64,000 nucleotides of DNA, taken from positions 496,001-560,000 of the forward strand of contig NZ_JAMFTH010000001.1 in the NCBI RefSeq assembly GCF_024195295.1. Direction: 5' to 3'. Positions within the stretch are counted from its first letter, which is position 1. Each line of letters begins with the position of its first letter. The position numbers were made by a program, and so were the translations under genes. Shown here in pieces: positions 42,763-52,088 of this stretch. The notes beneath the pieces were generated by a model. The model did not search any database and had not been told where the DNA came from. It saw only the letters and a program-made list of their open reading frames with translations. The stretch comes from Gilvimarinus xylanilyticus (GTDB taxonomy: Bacteria; Pseudomonadota; Gammaproteobacteria; Pseudomonadales; Cellvibrionaceae).

Positions 42763-43632
42763 ATGAACGGACTACTGGAAAAGTTTGTACAGGGCGTGAT
42801 GTTTGGAGTAGGGGTTGTAGTTGTCCTTGTGCTGGCGTTTCTATTCTTCGGGCAATTCATTTTTGGTGGACTTACCCCTTCTTTTACTGAAGACTCTGGT
42901 GCCGAGCATTCGCAGGAGTATTTAGGTGTACCCGCAATTGAGCAGGGGTATTTAGGCGTACATTCAATCCGGCGAGGCCACTGGCCCAACAAGCTGGTCG
43001 TGATCGGCGCCGGGCCTGGGGAAATCGTCGGTAAAGTCGTGGCGGAGGGAGAGCCTCGGGCGGGGGTAAGGCTACGTCTGTATTTAAATGGTGCCGCACA
43101 AAGTCAGTGGGCTGTATCGGACGAACTGGGTGTTTATCGTATTCCTGTGCCCGAGGGCGAGTATCGTATAGATGGGCTTGAATTGGATATGTCGGTAGCC
43201 CACGCTACGCTTTCTGGTTTAATTCTGAGCCCTAATATTGATATCGATAGAGACAACTTCTATGCACGTAAGGCCGAGCCTGCCAGAGGTCTACAGGTAT
43301 CTTTTGTAAAGCCTGTCATCAAGAACGCTACTGCAAAGCGTTATGGGGCTGAAGAGCCTATTGTACTTTCCTGGCGCGCGTACGAAGGTGCAAAAAGCTA
43401 TCGTATTCAGCTGTGGGAAATGTCCTCACCCGGCGGTGGCCATGCAAAAGGTCTTTTCAGTTGGCGGGATACTCCTGAGGTTGAAACTACAGAAATTAAT
43501 ATGCGTGACTATGCTACTGATCTTAAGTCCGGTTTGTATTATTATTTTTCCGTAACAGCCTTTGATGGCCAGGGGCGCGAGATTTCCGAGTCGACCGGTG
43601 CTCTACAAAGTTACGACTTTAAGCTCAATTAA
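42763..43632 (+). CDS. Membrane-anchored protein with carboxypeptidase-regulatory-like domain
   Basis: 289 residues, starting after AAAGGGA. One N-terminal membrane helix (about residues 10-35, GVVVVLVLAFLFFGQFIFGG). Residues 85-150 look like a transthyretin/CarboxypepD_reg fold: GEIVGKVVAEGEPRAGVRLR, SDELGVYRIPVPEGEYRI. Residues 190-285 look like a fibronectin-type-III strand set (WRAYEGAKSYRIQLW, GLYYYFSVTAFDGQGREI). It is probably exposed to the periplasm. Two near-identical short segments, QEYLGVPAIE and QGYLGVHSIR, lie side by side at about residues 50-68. Function is unknown. Confidence 0.65.
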   Translation: MNGLLEKFVQGVMFGVGVVVVLVLAFLFFGQFIFGGLTPSFTEDSGAEHSQEYLGVPAIEQGYLGVHSIRRGHWPNKLVVIGAGPGEIVGKVVAEGEPRAGVRLRLYLNGAAQSQWAVSDELGVYRIPVPEGEYRIDGLELDMSVAHATLSGLILSPNIDIDRDNFYARKAEPARGLQVSFVKPVIKNATAKRYGAEEPIVLSWRAYEGAKSYRIQLWEMSSPGGGHAKGLFSWRDTPEVETTEINMRDYATDLKSGLYYYFSVTAFDGQGREISESTGALQSYDFKLN

Positions 43633-43778
43633 GTTTGTGAGCCACGTTATTTTTCAAAGCGGCAGTCGGGCCTTCATGCTTAATTTTCGATAATCTTCTT
43701 AGCCTGACTTCAGGCTTAGGCGCGCTTGACGACGGGATACGCCAAACCGAAAACACAACAAACCACAAAAAACTCTTT

Positions 43779-44312
43779 ATGCGCAAAGTAAACGTCATTG
43801 GCACCAGTGGTACGGGAAAAACCACGTTTGCTATCGCGCTTGCCGAGCGGCTTGGTTATCCTGTCATTCATATGGATGCGCTGTTCTGGAAGGCGGGATG
43901 GACGGAAAGTGCGGATGAGGAGTTTTTTGCCAAGCTTGAGCAGGTTCTTTCCTGCGATCGCTGGGTGTTGGATGGCAATTACAGTCGCAGCCAGTCGGTG
44001 AAATGGAAAGACGTGGACACGATTATCTGGTTGGATTTCAGCTTTACCCGAACATTTATGCAAGCATTAAAGCGCGCTATTGGGCGAATATGGAGCCGGG
44101 AAGAGCTTTGGCCGGGTACGGGCAACCGCGAGAGCCTTCGCCTGCTTTTCTCGCGGCACTCCATCATACTGTGGACGCTGCGTATGTACCCGAAAAATAA
44201 AAAACGCTACGCGAACATAATGACCGACCCGCAATACGAGCATATTAAATTCGTTCGTCTAAAGAGTCCGAGCGAATGCCGTATCTTTATTGATTCGGTG
44301 AGAGCGGGTTAA
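43779..44312 (+). CDS. P-loop kinase, FlaR/adenylate-kinase-like (topology modulation family)
   Basis: 177 residues. Walker A GTSGTGKTT is at residues 8-16. PVIHMDALFWKAGW is the family's second motif, followed by WVLDGNYSR, DTIIWLDFSFTRTFMQALKR and a basic helix pair near the end. These short proteins are annotated as DNA topology modulation protein FlaR or as adenylate kinase-like; the physiological substrate is unknown. The gene stands alone. Confidence 0.8.
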   Translation: MRKVNVIGTSGTGKTTFAIALAERLGYPVIHMDALFWKAGWTESADEEFFAKLEQVLSCDRWVLDGNYSRSQSVKWKDVDTIIWLDFSFTRTFMQALKRAIGRIWSREELWPGTGNRESLRLLFSRHSIILWTLRMYPKNKKRYANIMTDPQYEHIKFVRLKSPSECRIFIDSVRAG

Positions 44313-44397
44313 GGGCTCGGCTTGTGTAGGGCCGGACTTGTGCCGTATTTGTATCATGCCTTGCCTTTCAAAAAACTGAAGCCGCAAGCTCTGCATT

Positions 44398-44430
44398 AAA
44401 AACCCTTTGCCGCCAGTAAGGCGGCAAAGG
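44398..44430 (-). terminator. Terminator after the minus-strand GH43 gene
   Basis: CCTTTGCCGCC at 44404-44414 pairs with GGCGGCAAAGG at 44420-44430 across a 5-nt loop. On the minus strand five Ts follow (44398-44402). It lies 19 nt past the stop at 44450. Confidence 0.88.
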
Positions 44431-44449
44431 TAAGGTATCGCGACTGCTT

Positions 44450-46180
44450 TTACTCAGCGCAGTAAGGCCCAATCAAAGTCCCCACAAACCCACCAGCTAC
44501 ATTCGTGCTGAGGTTGGTGGCATCCACGCTTTCGGCGAGGGTGTGTTTGGTGCCGTCTACCTCGTAGCTTGCCTGCATTTGTCCGGCGTTGAATGCCAGG
44601 GTCAGCTCTACGGGCGCTGAGCTTTCGAGCGGTTGGGCGCTGATCAATTCACCTTCGGTAGAGCCCTCGCGGCGGTACAGGGCAACCTGTTTTTGGCCAT
44701 CGAGTTGAGTGACGCCCAAAAACATCAGGTGGGTATCACTTTGTACCGCGGCCAGGCCTGCCATGTCGCCTTCGGCGGTCGGGTCAAAGGTGACGGTGGT
44801 GGAGACGTCGGCAATGTGGTGTTGCTGACGGCGCCCGATAAAGGACGGAACCACATCTAGGTTGCCCAGTCCACCGCGACACGCCAGGTTGAGCGCTCCG
44901 TTGTCCACTTGGTAAAAGTCTTCGCTCGGGTTGCGCAGGCCCATCCACGATAACGACAGGCTGTCGCCATCAAAGCTGTCGGTGTAGCCAAAGTTGCCGG
45001 CGGTGGGCAGCTCGGCGGGCGGCTGTTCGGGCAGGGCGGGTTTTTCCATGGCAAACGGAATGCGCTCGCCCTGGGGAAGAATGTAGGGCCAGTCGTCTTT
45101 CCAGGTAACCGGCAGCAGAAAGGTCTCGCGGCCGATGTTGAACATGTCGTTGTTGTAAGGGCGAATAGCGAGGAAAGTGGCCCACCAGTCGCCGTTGGGC
45201 AGTTGCACAAACTTGGCGTGTCCGGCGGCGATAATTGGGTCTTCGCGCTCCCACTCTAAATCGCGTTGGGTGAGTATGGGGTTGTGGTCCGCAGGCGTGT
45301 AGGGGCCCCAAACATTATCAGCGCGAAAGATAGTTTGCGAGTGGTGAACGCTGGTGCCGCCTTCGGCGGCGGTAATGTAGTAGTAGCCGTTGCGCTTGAT
45401 AATGTGCGGCCCTTCAATCCATACAGGTTCTTGGGTGATATCCACACCGCCGTTAATCAGCTGCTTGCGCTCGCCCACCATCTTCAGGTTCTGCCAGTCA
45501 AATTCCTGAATCCAGATGGCGCGGTGGCCGTCGTAGCGGGGTTCTTCATTGGGGGCGTCGTTGTTGACGATATAGGCCTTGCCGTCATCAGCCCAGTAAA
45601 TGGAGGGGTCGATACCGCCAAAGCCCAGCCAGTGCGGGTCCGACCAGGGGCCGGTGGGGTCCTCGGCGGTCATGACAAAATTGCCGTCACAATCCACGCA
45701 AGTGGTTACCAGGTAGTAGGTGCCGTCGTGGTAGGACAAATCCGGCGCGAATATCCCGCGCGAGGCTCGCAGGCCCGAAAAGTCCACTTGGTCGGGGCGA
45801 TCAATGGCGTTGGCCACTTGCGTCCAGTTAACCAGATCTTTGGAGTGGTAGATCGGCAAACCCGGATAGTGGGTAAATGAGGATGTCACCACATAGTAGT
45901 CGTCGCCTACGCGAGCCACGGTGGGGTCGGGGGCATAGCCCGAGATAATCGGGTTGCGAAATTCGCCTTCGCCCACGGTGACGTCTTCTTGCGATTCGCC
46001 CCGATAAGAAAATTGGCTGAATTCGGCGGTTTTTTCCGCAGCGGGCTTAGCAGGGGCCGATGATGTCGGTGCATTTTGAGCGGTGGCTTGCTCACTGGGC
46101 GGGGCTGTTTCGGGGCTATTGTCGCAGCCGGTAAGGGCGGCAAAGAACGCCAGAGCGGCGAGTGAGGTCATTCTTCTCAT
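44450..46180 (-). CDS. GH43 lipoprotein, beta-xylosidase/alpha-L-arabinofuranosidase type
   Basis: 576 residues. The lipobox ALTGC gives Cys19, followed by a Pro/Ala/Ser linker. The GH43 propeller covers about 70-380: catalytic base Asp in GYAPDPTVARVGDDYYVV, modulator Asp in GGIDPSIYWADDG, acid Glu in VWIEGPHIIKRNGYYYI. The FTHYPGLPIYHSKDLVNW motif is typical of the GH43_12-like group. Residues 395-575 form a beta-sandwich of the DUF1349/ConA type found at the end of such xylosidases. It would trim xylo- or arabino-oligosaccharides outside the cytoplasm. It is divergent from a second GH43 gene, with a shared control region. Confidence 0.9.
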   Translation of the reverse strand: MRRMTSLAALAFFAALTGCDNSPETAPPSEQATAQNAPTSSAPAKPAAEKTAEFSQFSYRGESQEDVTVGEGEFRNPIISGYAPDPTVARVGDDYYVVTSSFTHYPGLPIYHSKDLVNWTQVANAIDRPDQVDFSGLRASRGIFAPDLSYHDGTYYLVTTCVDCDGNFVMTAEDPTGPWSDPHWLGFGGIDPSIYWADDGKAYIVNNDAPNEEPRYDGHRAIWIQEFDWQNLKMVGERKQLINGGVDITQEPVWIEGPHIIKRNGYYYITAAEGGTSVHHSQTIFRADNVWGPYTPADHNPILTQRDLEWEREDPIIAAGHAKFVQLPNGDWWATFLAIRPYNNDMFNIGRETFLLPVTWKDDWPYILPQGERIPFAMEKPALPEQPPAELPTAGNFGYTDSFDGDSLSLSWMGLRNPSEDFYQVDNGALNLACRGGLGNLDVVPSFIGRRQQHHIADVSTTVTFDPTAEGDMAGLAAVQSDTHLMFLGVTQLDGQKQVALYRREGSTEGELISAQPLESSAPVELTLAFNAGQMQASYEVDGTKHTLAESVDATNLSTNVAGGFVGTLIGPYCAE

Positions 46181-46221
46181 GTGATCAATCCTCGATGCTG
46201 TCGTTAGAGTTGTTTTAAGTG

Positions 46222-46270
46222 GAATTAAAAATATATTATGATTATTTCATATTGTATTATTAACTATAAG
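46222..46270. promoter_or_regulatory. Divergent GH43 control region with motif copy 3
   Basis: The AT-rich spacer between the two GH43 genes contains TATTGTATTA at 46250-46259, in the orientation of the plus-strand gene. The same ten bases occur, in gene-wise orientation, before the GH43 genes at 16432-19821 and 21349-25008. The surroundings (TTTCATATTGTATTATTAAC) keep the AT-rich context. It could serve both genes. Confidence 0.45.
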
Positions 46271-46373
46271 TCTTTTGAGTGATTCACTCAAACCCTTAGC
46301 GAGGTTAATTCGCCGCTCGTGTTTCAGAGCCTGGGGTCGACTTCACGATAAAAACCAAAAGCGAAGGATGGTT

Positions 46374-47966
46374 ATGATTCTGCGAATGGGATTAGTGGCG
46401 GCGTTATGGGCACTGCTGGCATGTAGCAGCCAAACTGAGTCGCCCGCACACGCTGTGAGCCAAACCACGGCCCGCAATCCGCTGATTTGGGCCGATGTGC
46501 CCGATCCGGCGGTGATTCGTGTGGGGGACACCTACTATATGAGCAGCACCACCATGCACATGAACCCCGGGGTGCCGCTGATGAAATCGACCAATCTGGT
46601 GGATTGGGAGCTTATTGGCTACGCCTACGATACGCTGGCCGATGGCGATGCGTCGACTCTGAGCAATGGTGAGCAGTCCTACGGCCGGGGGTCTTGGGCG
46701 AGCAGTCTGCGTTACCACAATGGCCGTTTTTACGTGAGCACTTTTGCCAATCACACGGGTAAAACCTACATCTTTTCCAGCGATGATATTGAAAGTGGCG
46801 AATGGCAGCGCGCGGAAATTGACGAGTTGTTTCACGACGCCTCGCTGGTGTTTGACCAGGGACGGGCTTTTCTACTTTACGGCAATAACGATATTAATTT
46901 AGTAGAGTTGACCGCTGACGCTTCTGCGGTTAAGCCGGGCGGCCTGCGTACCACAGTGATTGAGAATGCCTCGTCTATTGCCGGAGAAAATTTCTGGGTG
47001 CCGGCGGAGGGAGCCCAGGTGAGTAAGCGCAATGGCTACTACTACATTAACTTAATCAGCTGGCCTGCTAATGGCATGCGCACCCAGTTGGTCTATCGCG
47101 CTAAACAGCTAACGGGGCCTTACGAGGGCAGGGTGGTGTTGCAGGACCGGGGCATTGCCCAGGGCGGTTTGATCGATACACCCGAGGGCGACTGGTATGC
47201 CTTTTTGTTTCGCGATTTCGGCGCCGTGGGGCGCATTCCTTACCTGGTGCCGGTGCGCTGGCAAAACGATTGGCCGGTATACGGGGTGGACGGCAAAGTA
47301 CCCGAGACGCTGAGTATTACCTCGCAACAGTCGGGGCTGGGTAATCTTGTGGCTTCAGACGATTTTGACTATTCGGAAATCGGTTCTGAGGCCGTAGCAC
47401 TCAAGCCCGCCTGGCAGTGGAATCATAACCCCGATGCGAGTGGCTGGTCGGTGACGGAACGGCCCGGCTACCTGAGCTTAACGAACCAGCGCATCGATCA
47501 GGGATTGCTGGATACCCGCAATACTCTGACTCAGCGCATGTTTGGCCCCGAGGCTCGGGCCACGGTTGCCCTTGATACCACTCACTTAAAACCCGGAGAT
47601 GTCGCGGGGCTTGCCGCTCTGCAGGCCCAATACGGTTTTGTCGGAGTTGAAAAAACAGAAACCGGAGCCTCCTTGATTATGGTGTCCGGGCAATCAAAAG
47701 ACGACAAGGTGACACAAAGCGAGCAAGCGCGAGTTGCTTTGCCTCAGACGAAAGTTTATTTACAGATTCGGGCCGACTTTAAAGACCAACGCGATCTGGC
47801 CAGCTTCTGGTACAGCCTGGATGGGATGCATTGGAACACGCTTGGTACTGAACTTAAAATGGAATACACACTGCCTCATTTTATGGGCTACCGGTTCGCG
47901 CTGTTTAGCTACGCAACCCAAACACCGGGTGGGCGCGCGGATTTCGACTTTTACCGATTGGAATAA
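46374..47966 (+). CDS. GH43 lipoprotein, probable alpha-L-arabinofuranosidase/xylosidase
   Basis: 530 residues from the ATG at 46374; AAGGA directly before it excludes the ATG at 46368 and the earlier frame opening. The lipobox ALLAC gives Cys17. GH43 domain at about 40-320: base Asp in WADVPDPAVIRVGDTYYM, modulator Asp in FHDASLVFDQGRAF, acid Glu in VPAEGAQVSKRNGYYYI. GVPLMKSTNLVDWELIGYAY is the family motif. The C-terminal ConA-like sandwich (about 340-530) has VAGLAALQAQYGFVGVEKTE. It lies back to back with the 44450-46180 enzyme and probably works on the same oligosaccharides. Confidence 0.9.
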   Translation: MILRMGLVAALWALLACSSQTESPAHAVSQTTARNPLIWADVPDPAVIRVGDTYYMSSTTMHMNPGVPLMKSTNLVDWELIGYAYDTLADGDASTLSNGEQSYGRGSWASSLRYHNGRFYVSTFANHTGKTYIFSSDDIESGEWQRAEIDELFHDASLVFDQGRAFLLYGNNDINLVELTADASAVKPGGLRTTVIENASSIAGENFWVPAEGAQVSKRNGYYYINLISWPANGMRTQLVYRAKQLTGPYEGRVVLQDRGIAQGGLIDTPEGDWYAFLFRDFGAVGRIPYLVPVRWQNDWPVYGVDGKVPETLSITSQQSGLGNLVASDDFDYSEIGSEAVALKPAWQWNHNPDASGWSVTERPGYLSLTNQRIDQGLLDTRNTLTQRMFGPEARATVALDTTHLKPGDVAGLAALQAQYGFVGVEKTETGASLIMVSGQSKDDKVTQSEQARVALPQTKVYLQIRADFKDQRDLASFWYSLDGMHWNTLGTELKMEYTLPHFMGYRFALFSYATQTPGGRADFDFYRLE

Positions 47967-47982
47967 AACGGCAACGGGTTTT

Positions 47983-48006
47983 GGGCGCTGAAACATGGCG
48001 CCCTTT
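47983..48006 (+). terminator. Weak terminator after the plus-strand GH43 gene
   Basis: GGGCGC at 47983-47988 pairs with GCGCCC at 47998-48003 across nine bases, followed by only three Ts. It lies 16 nt after the stop. Confidence 0.55.
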
Positions 48007-48110
48007 CAACTGCCAATGCCCCGGTGGTTTTTAGTGAATAGGTTTCGGGCCTTGACACTTATCCCTTCATCCTCGACCCTAGCGCCCGCTAACACTCAAC
48101 CCTAGGCGCT

Positions 48111-48749
48111 ATGAACCCAGTACTTCCAACCCTCTATTCCTTCCGCCGTTGTCCCTACGCCATACGTGCCCGCTTGGGGCTGCTATTTGCCGGTATCTCG
48201 GTCGAGCTGCGTGAGGTGGTGTTAAAACATAAACCGCCGCAGATGTTACAGATAAGCCCCAAGGGGACGGTGCCGGTGTTGCAATTGCCCAATGGTTCGG
48301 TGATTGAAGAGAGCCGGGATATTATGATCTGGGCGTTGGAGCAGGGCGATCCGCAGGGGTTGCTATATGGCGGCGCCAGGGCCGAGGCACTGATTGAGCG
48401 CAACGACAGTGAATTTAAACATTGGCTGGACCGCTATAAGTATTTTGACCGCCACCCGGCTATGAGCCAAACCGAATATCGCAAACGCGGTGAAGCGTTT
48501 TTGCAGACGCTGGAGCAGCTGCTGGACAAAAACAGCTACCTGCTAGGCGACAGGCCCAGCACTCCCGATATCGGCGTAATGCCGTTTGTGCGCCAGTTTG
48601 CCCATGTGGACCGCGATGTATTCTACAGCCTGCCTTACCCACACTTGCAGGCGTGGCTTAAACAGTGGCTGGAGCATTCGCTGTTTGTTCGGGCAATGGT
48701 GAAATATCAGCCTTGGCAAGAGGGTGAGCCTAAGGTTCTATTTCCGTAA
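48111..48749 (+). CDS. Glutathione S-transferase family protein
   Basis: 212 residues. An N-terminal thioredoxin-like domain starts LYSFRRCPYAIRARLGLL, with the CPYA pair at Cys14, and continues to PKGTVPVLQLPNG and IEESRDIMIWAL, the glutathione-binding region. The C-terminal helical domain (about 90-210) has DRPSTPDIGVMPFVRQFAHV. The CPYA motif is closest to the omega or beta classes, so thiol transfer is likely. The role here is not known. Confidence 0.88.
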   Translation: MNPVLPTLYSFRRCPYAIRARLGLLFAGISVELREVVLKHKPPQMLQISPKGTVPVLQLPNGSVIEESRDIMIWALEQGDPQGLLYGGARAEALIERNDSEFKHWLDRYKYFDRHPAMSQTEYRKRGEAFLQTLEQLLDKNSYLLGDRPSTPDIGVMPFVRQFAHVDRDVFYSLPYPHLQAWLKQWLEHSLFVRAMVKYQPWQEGEPKVLFP

Positions 48750-48812
48750 ATACTCGAGACGCCTCTGTCGTTTAAGAATCCACAGCCAAACTTGTGCACC
48801 TGCAATCTTAGA

Positions 48813-48831
48813 AATAAGAATCACTATCATT
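48813..48831 (+). promoter_or_regulatory. Putative Fur box
   Basis: The 19 bases AATAAGAATCACTATCATT match a Fur-type AATGATAAT-C-ATTATCATT arrangement at 16 positions by eye. They lie about 75 nt before a TonB siderophore receptor, as expected for iron repression. Confidence 0.7.
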
Positions 48832-48905
48832 GACATTTTTGTTAATAAATGTATATTGCACGCCTTACTTTAATGCTAGCTAGTTATGGAATGTAGGGGG
48901 TGTAC

Positions 48906-50981
48906 ATGTCTGAATCATTGAGAACTCGACAGTGGCTTTTGGCGGCTTTGATCGCCGGTTTTAGCAGCCAGGGCGCGCTGGCGCAGGAAGGTGCCTCTAA
49001 GCAAATCGAAGATGTGTTGGTCTACGGCGAGGCGGGAGAAACCGACTCTGCGACTAAACTGAATATGACCATTTACGAAACCCCCCAGACGGTTACCGCA
49101 ATCTCGCGCACGCAAATGGATGACTTCTCTCTGGACTCGGTCAATGAGGTGCTTGATTACACCCCAGGGGTTACCGTAGAAGAAGTGGAAACCAGCCGCA
49201 CTTATTACACGGCCCGTGGTTTTGATATCGTCAACTTTCAGTACGACGGTGTCGGTACGCCGTTTGTGTATGGCAATGTATCGGGTCAGCTGGACACGGC
49301 ATTTTACGACAAGGTTGAAGTCGTGAAAGGCGCGGCCGGTTTGGTGACTGGCTTGGCGAACCCATCGGCGACGGTTAACTTTGTTCGCAAGCGTCCTACC
49401 CAGCAGTTGCAAGCCAGTGCCCGCGCTTCGGTAAACGAGTGGCAGGGGTATCGTTTAGATGGCGATGTTTCTGGCTCTTTAAGTGACTCGGTTCGCGGGC
49501 GCCTGGTGGTGGCTACGGAAGATACCGAGTCCTACTTAGATCGCTACGAGGAAAGCACCGACCTGTTTTACGGCGTGTTAGAGGCCGATTTAACCGATAC
49601 CACATTGCTGACGCTAGGCCATAGTTACGATGACAATCGCGGCGAGGGCATTCTGTGGGGCGCACTGCCTTTGGTTTACGCCGACGGTACACCCACCGAT
49701 TACGATGTCTCTACCAATACGGCACCCGATTGGACTTACCGCGATATGCAGCAATCGCAATCGTTTGTGGAACTGAAACAGCAGTTAAGTGATAGCTGGA
49801 CGGTTAATGCGATTTATACGAAAACCTCCACCGATAACGAGTCGGAGCTGTTTTACGTTTTTGGTACACCGCAGCAGGACGAAACTGGTTTGGGCGCCTC
49901 AACCGGCCGGTACCTGAATGAGGTGGATCAGGATATGGTCGACCTTTCGGCCTCGGGCGATGTGCATTTGTTTGGTCGCGATCATCAGCTGGTGTTCGGG
50001 TATAACTATGCCGACGTAAACTACACGGCAAATTCTTACAATGACCTGAGCGCTGTGGGGTCGCCGGTGCTGGGTAGCGATTGGGCCGAGGGGAATTCGC
50101 CGCGGCCAAACTTTAACGCTCATGACCCTGTATACGGGGTTAGCGATGTGGAGCAAGAGCACGAATCGTTTTACGCTGCCGCCCGTATTAACGTGACCGA
50201 TGCTTTATCCGCATTGGTGGGCGCGCGCCAAGCAGAAATTGTTCAGCGGGGTATCAACTATGGTAATGCTGCCAATACCGATGCTGACGATACCGTGCCT
50301 TATTATGGTTTGACTTACCAGATAACCAACTCGCTGATGGCTTACGGTAGTTACTCCGAGGTGTTCTCGCAACAACTTTTTGTGAATGACCAATTTGAGC
50401 CCTTGGGAGCGACTCAGGGTGAAAGTACCGAGTTTGGTTTAAAAGCTTCGTTTAATAATGATTTGGCGGTAGTGACTCTGGCCGCGTTTGAGTCTGATTT
50501 GAGCAATTTGGGTGAGTTTACGGGCCGCGATCCCGAAACTAATACGGCATTTTATGCTCCTAGGCAATACACTAGCGATGGTTACGAATTGGAGTTTTCC
50601 GGTGAGTTGGTCAAAGGCTTGAATGTTAGTGCGGGTTACACTTGGATTAATATCGACGGTGAAGCCGGCGAAGCCAAGCCCTATATTCCCGAGCAGATGC
50701 TGAAGGTCTCAGCGTCCTACCGTGTGGCCGCCATTCCCGCCTTAAAAGTGGGCGGCTCGCTGAAATGGCAGGATGATATAAATACCGTAGGCGGTGCGGT
50801 TACTCAAGAAAGCTATACGCTGGTCGACCTAGTGTTGCAGTACGAGTTGACCCAACAGCTGACGGCTGCCATTAACCTGAAAAATATCACCGATGAGAAA
50901 TACTTAAACAGCCTGTATTGGGATCAGGCCTATTACGGCGCACCGCGCAATGTGAGCGCATCTATTAGCTGGAAATATTAA
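48906..50981 (+). CDS. TonB-dependent siderophore receptor
   Basis: 691 residues from the ATG at 48906, after a GGGGG site. Signal peptide to about residue 27 (GFSSQGALAQ). TonB box region EDVLVYGEAG. The plug domain (about 45-155) has YETPQTVTAISRTQMDDFSL, NEVLDYTPGVTVEEVETSRT and YDKVEVVKGAAGLVTGLANP, the FhuE/FpvA-type siderophore marks. A 22-strand barrel follows, ending in aromatic residues (YGAPRNVSASISWKY). It imports ferric siderophores across the outer membrane. The Fur box supports the iron role; a sugar substrate is less likely. Confidence 0.93.
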   Translation: MSESLRTRQWLLAALIAGFSSQGALAQEGASKQIEDVLVYGEAGETDSATKLNMTIYETPQTVTAISRTQMDDFSLDSVNEVLDYTPGVTVEEVETSRTYYTARGFDIVNFQYDGVGTPFVYGNVSGQLDTAFYDKVEVVKGAAGLVTGLANPSATVNFVRKRPTQQLQASARASVNEWQGYRLDGDVSGSLSDSVRGRLVVATEDTESYLDRYEESTDLFYGVLEADLTDTTLLTLGHSYDDNRGEGILWGALPLVYADGTPTDYDVSTNTAPDWTYRDMQQSQSFVELKQQLSDSWTVNAIYTKTSTDNESELFYVFGTPQQDETGLGASTGRYLNEVDQDMVDLSASGDVHLFGRDHQLVFGYNYADVNYTANSYNDLSAVGSPVLGSDWAEGNSPRPNFNAHDPVYGVSDVEQEHESFYAAARINVTDALSALVGARQAEIVQRGINYGNAANTDADDTVPYYGLTYQITNSLMAYGSYSEVFSQQLFVNDQFEPLGATQGESTEFGLKASFNNDLAVVTLAAFESDLSNLGEFTGRDPETNTAFYAPRQYTSDGYELEFSGELVKGLNVSAGYTWINIDGEAGEAKPYIPEQMLKVSASYRVAAIPALKVGGSLKWQDDINTVGGAVTQESYTLVDLVLQYELTQQLTAAINLKNITDEKYLNSLYWDQAYYGAPRNVSASISWKY

Positions 50982-51028
50982 TATTGCACTAGTATTCCTT
51001 TGGTTTTGTGAGCTCTTGCAAAACATTT

Positions 51029-51063
51029 GGCAGGTCCGATGAAAGTCGTGCCTGCCTTTTTTT
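51029..51063 (+). terminator. Terminator after the TonB receptor
   Basis: GGCAGG at 51029-51034 pairs with CCTGCC at 51051-51056, with further inner pairing, followed by seven Ts. Confidence 0.85.
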
Positions 51064-51173
51064 AGTCACCATGCAGCCAGCTTGTGAATACGGGTTGCAG
51101 GTAGTCGCCAGCGGCTGAAGTTTCGAATATGATGTTTGCCTTGTAATAATTCGAATCATTTAAAGGTCAATTT

Positions 51174-52067
51174 ATGTTGGTGAAGGTAAAGGTTTGCTTG
51201 GCGGGGTTGGGCTTGTTGGTGTCGGCGGGGTTATCACCTTTGGCACAGGCCGAGAAGTGGCAGCCGTTGCTGGATTCTGAGCTAAGCCAATGGCGAACCT
51301 ACTTGGGGTTTCCCAATCCACAAACGTCCGTGTCTGGGCTGAAACGAGCCGAAAGCGGAGAGTACCAGGAGCCTGTGGGTTATGATCGTGATGAATGGAA
51401 TGTATTCAGTATAAGTACTGAAAGCGGAGAGCCTGTGTTGCGTATCTCAGGCGAGATATACGGCGGAATCTTTACCGAACGCGAGTTCGAAAATTATCAC
51501 CTGCGCTTGCAGGTAAAGTGGGGCGAGAAAAAGTGGCCGCCCCGCGAGAATTTACCCTTGGATACGGGAATCTTGTATCACGGTACCGGTGAGCATGGTG
51601 TGGATTATTGGCGCGCATGGCCCCTATCGCAGGAGTTTCAGATCGTCGAGCAGGGGGTGGATGGCCTTACCGGTGACTGGTGGAAAATTGCCTACTCACA
51701 AATTGACATTCGCTGCGCTTACGATGATGAGGACGACATCCATCGCTACAGTCCAGAGGTTCCGTTAAAAACTTTCGGGGGTAACGACGGCCCTATTACT
51801 TGCCGCGCTAGTCATAACAACGAAAAACCCACCGGCGAGTGGAATACCCTGGAGTTGATTAGCTATCAGGGTGACAGTTTGCATATAGTCAATGGCGAGG
51901 TGGTGATGGCACTGAGCGGATCAGCTTATCCAACCGACTCAGGCACCAAACCCCTAACCCGTGGTCAGATTGTGTTGCAGAGTGAAGCTGGCGAGGTCTA
52001 CTTCCGCCGAATAGAGCTTAAATCTATTGACTCGCTTGACGAGTCTTATCGTCACTACTTTCATTAA
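51174..52067 (+). CDS. DUF1080 (3-keto-disaccharide hydrolase-like) secreted protein
   Basis: 297 residues with a signal peptide to about residue 26 (SAGLSPLAQAEKW). The mature part is the ConA-like beta-sandwich of DUF1080: PLLDSELSQWRTYLGFPNPQ, LRISGEIYGGIFTEREFENY, TGILYHGTGEHGVDYWRAWP and EFQIVEQG, which carries the family's acidic residue. RGQIVLQSEAGEVYFRRIEL closes the fold. DUF1080 proteins include 3-keto-glycoside hydrolases, but the substrate here is unknown. It has its own leader, so a link to the GH43 genes is by closeness only. Confidence 0.87.
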   Translation: MLVKVKVCLAGLGLLVSAGLSPLAQAEKWQPLLDSELSQWRTYLGFPNPQTSVSGLKRAESGEYQEPVGYDRDEWNVFSISTESGEPVLRISGEIYGGIFTEREFENYHLRLQVKWGEKKWPPRENLPLDTGILYHGTGEHGVDYWRAWPLSQEFQIVEQGVDGLTGDWWKIAYSQIDIRCAYDDEDDIHRYSPEVPLKTFGGNDGPITCRASHNNEKPTGEWNTLELISYQGDSLHIVNGEVVMALSGSAYPTDSGTKPLTRGQIVLQSEAGEVYFRRIELKSIDSLDESYRHYFH

Positions 52068-52088
52068 ACGTTTTAGCGTTGTGGCACT

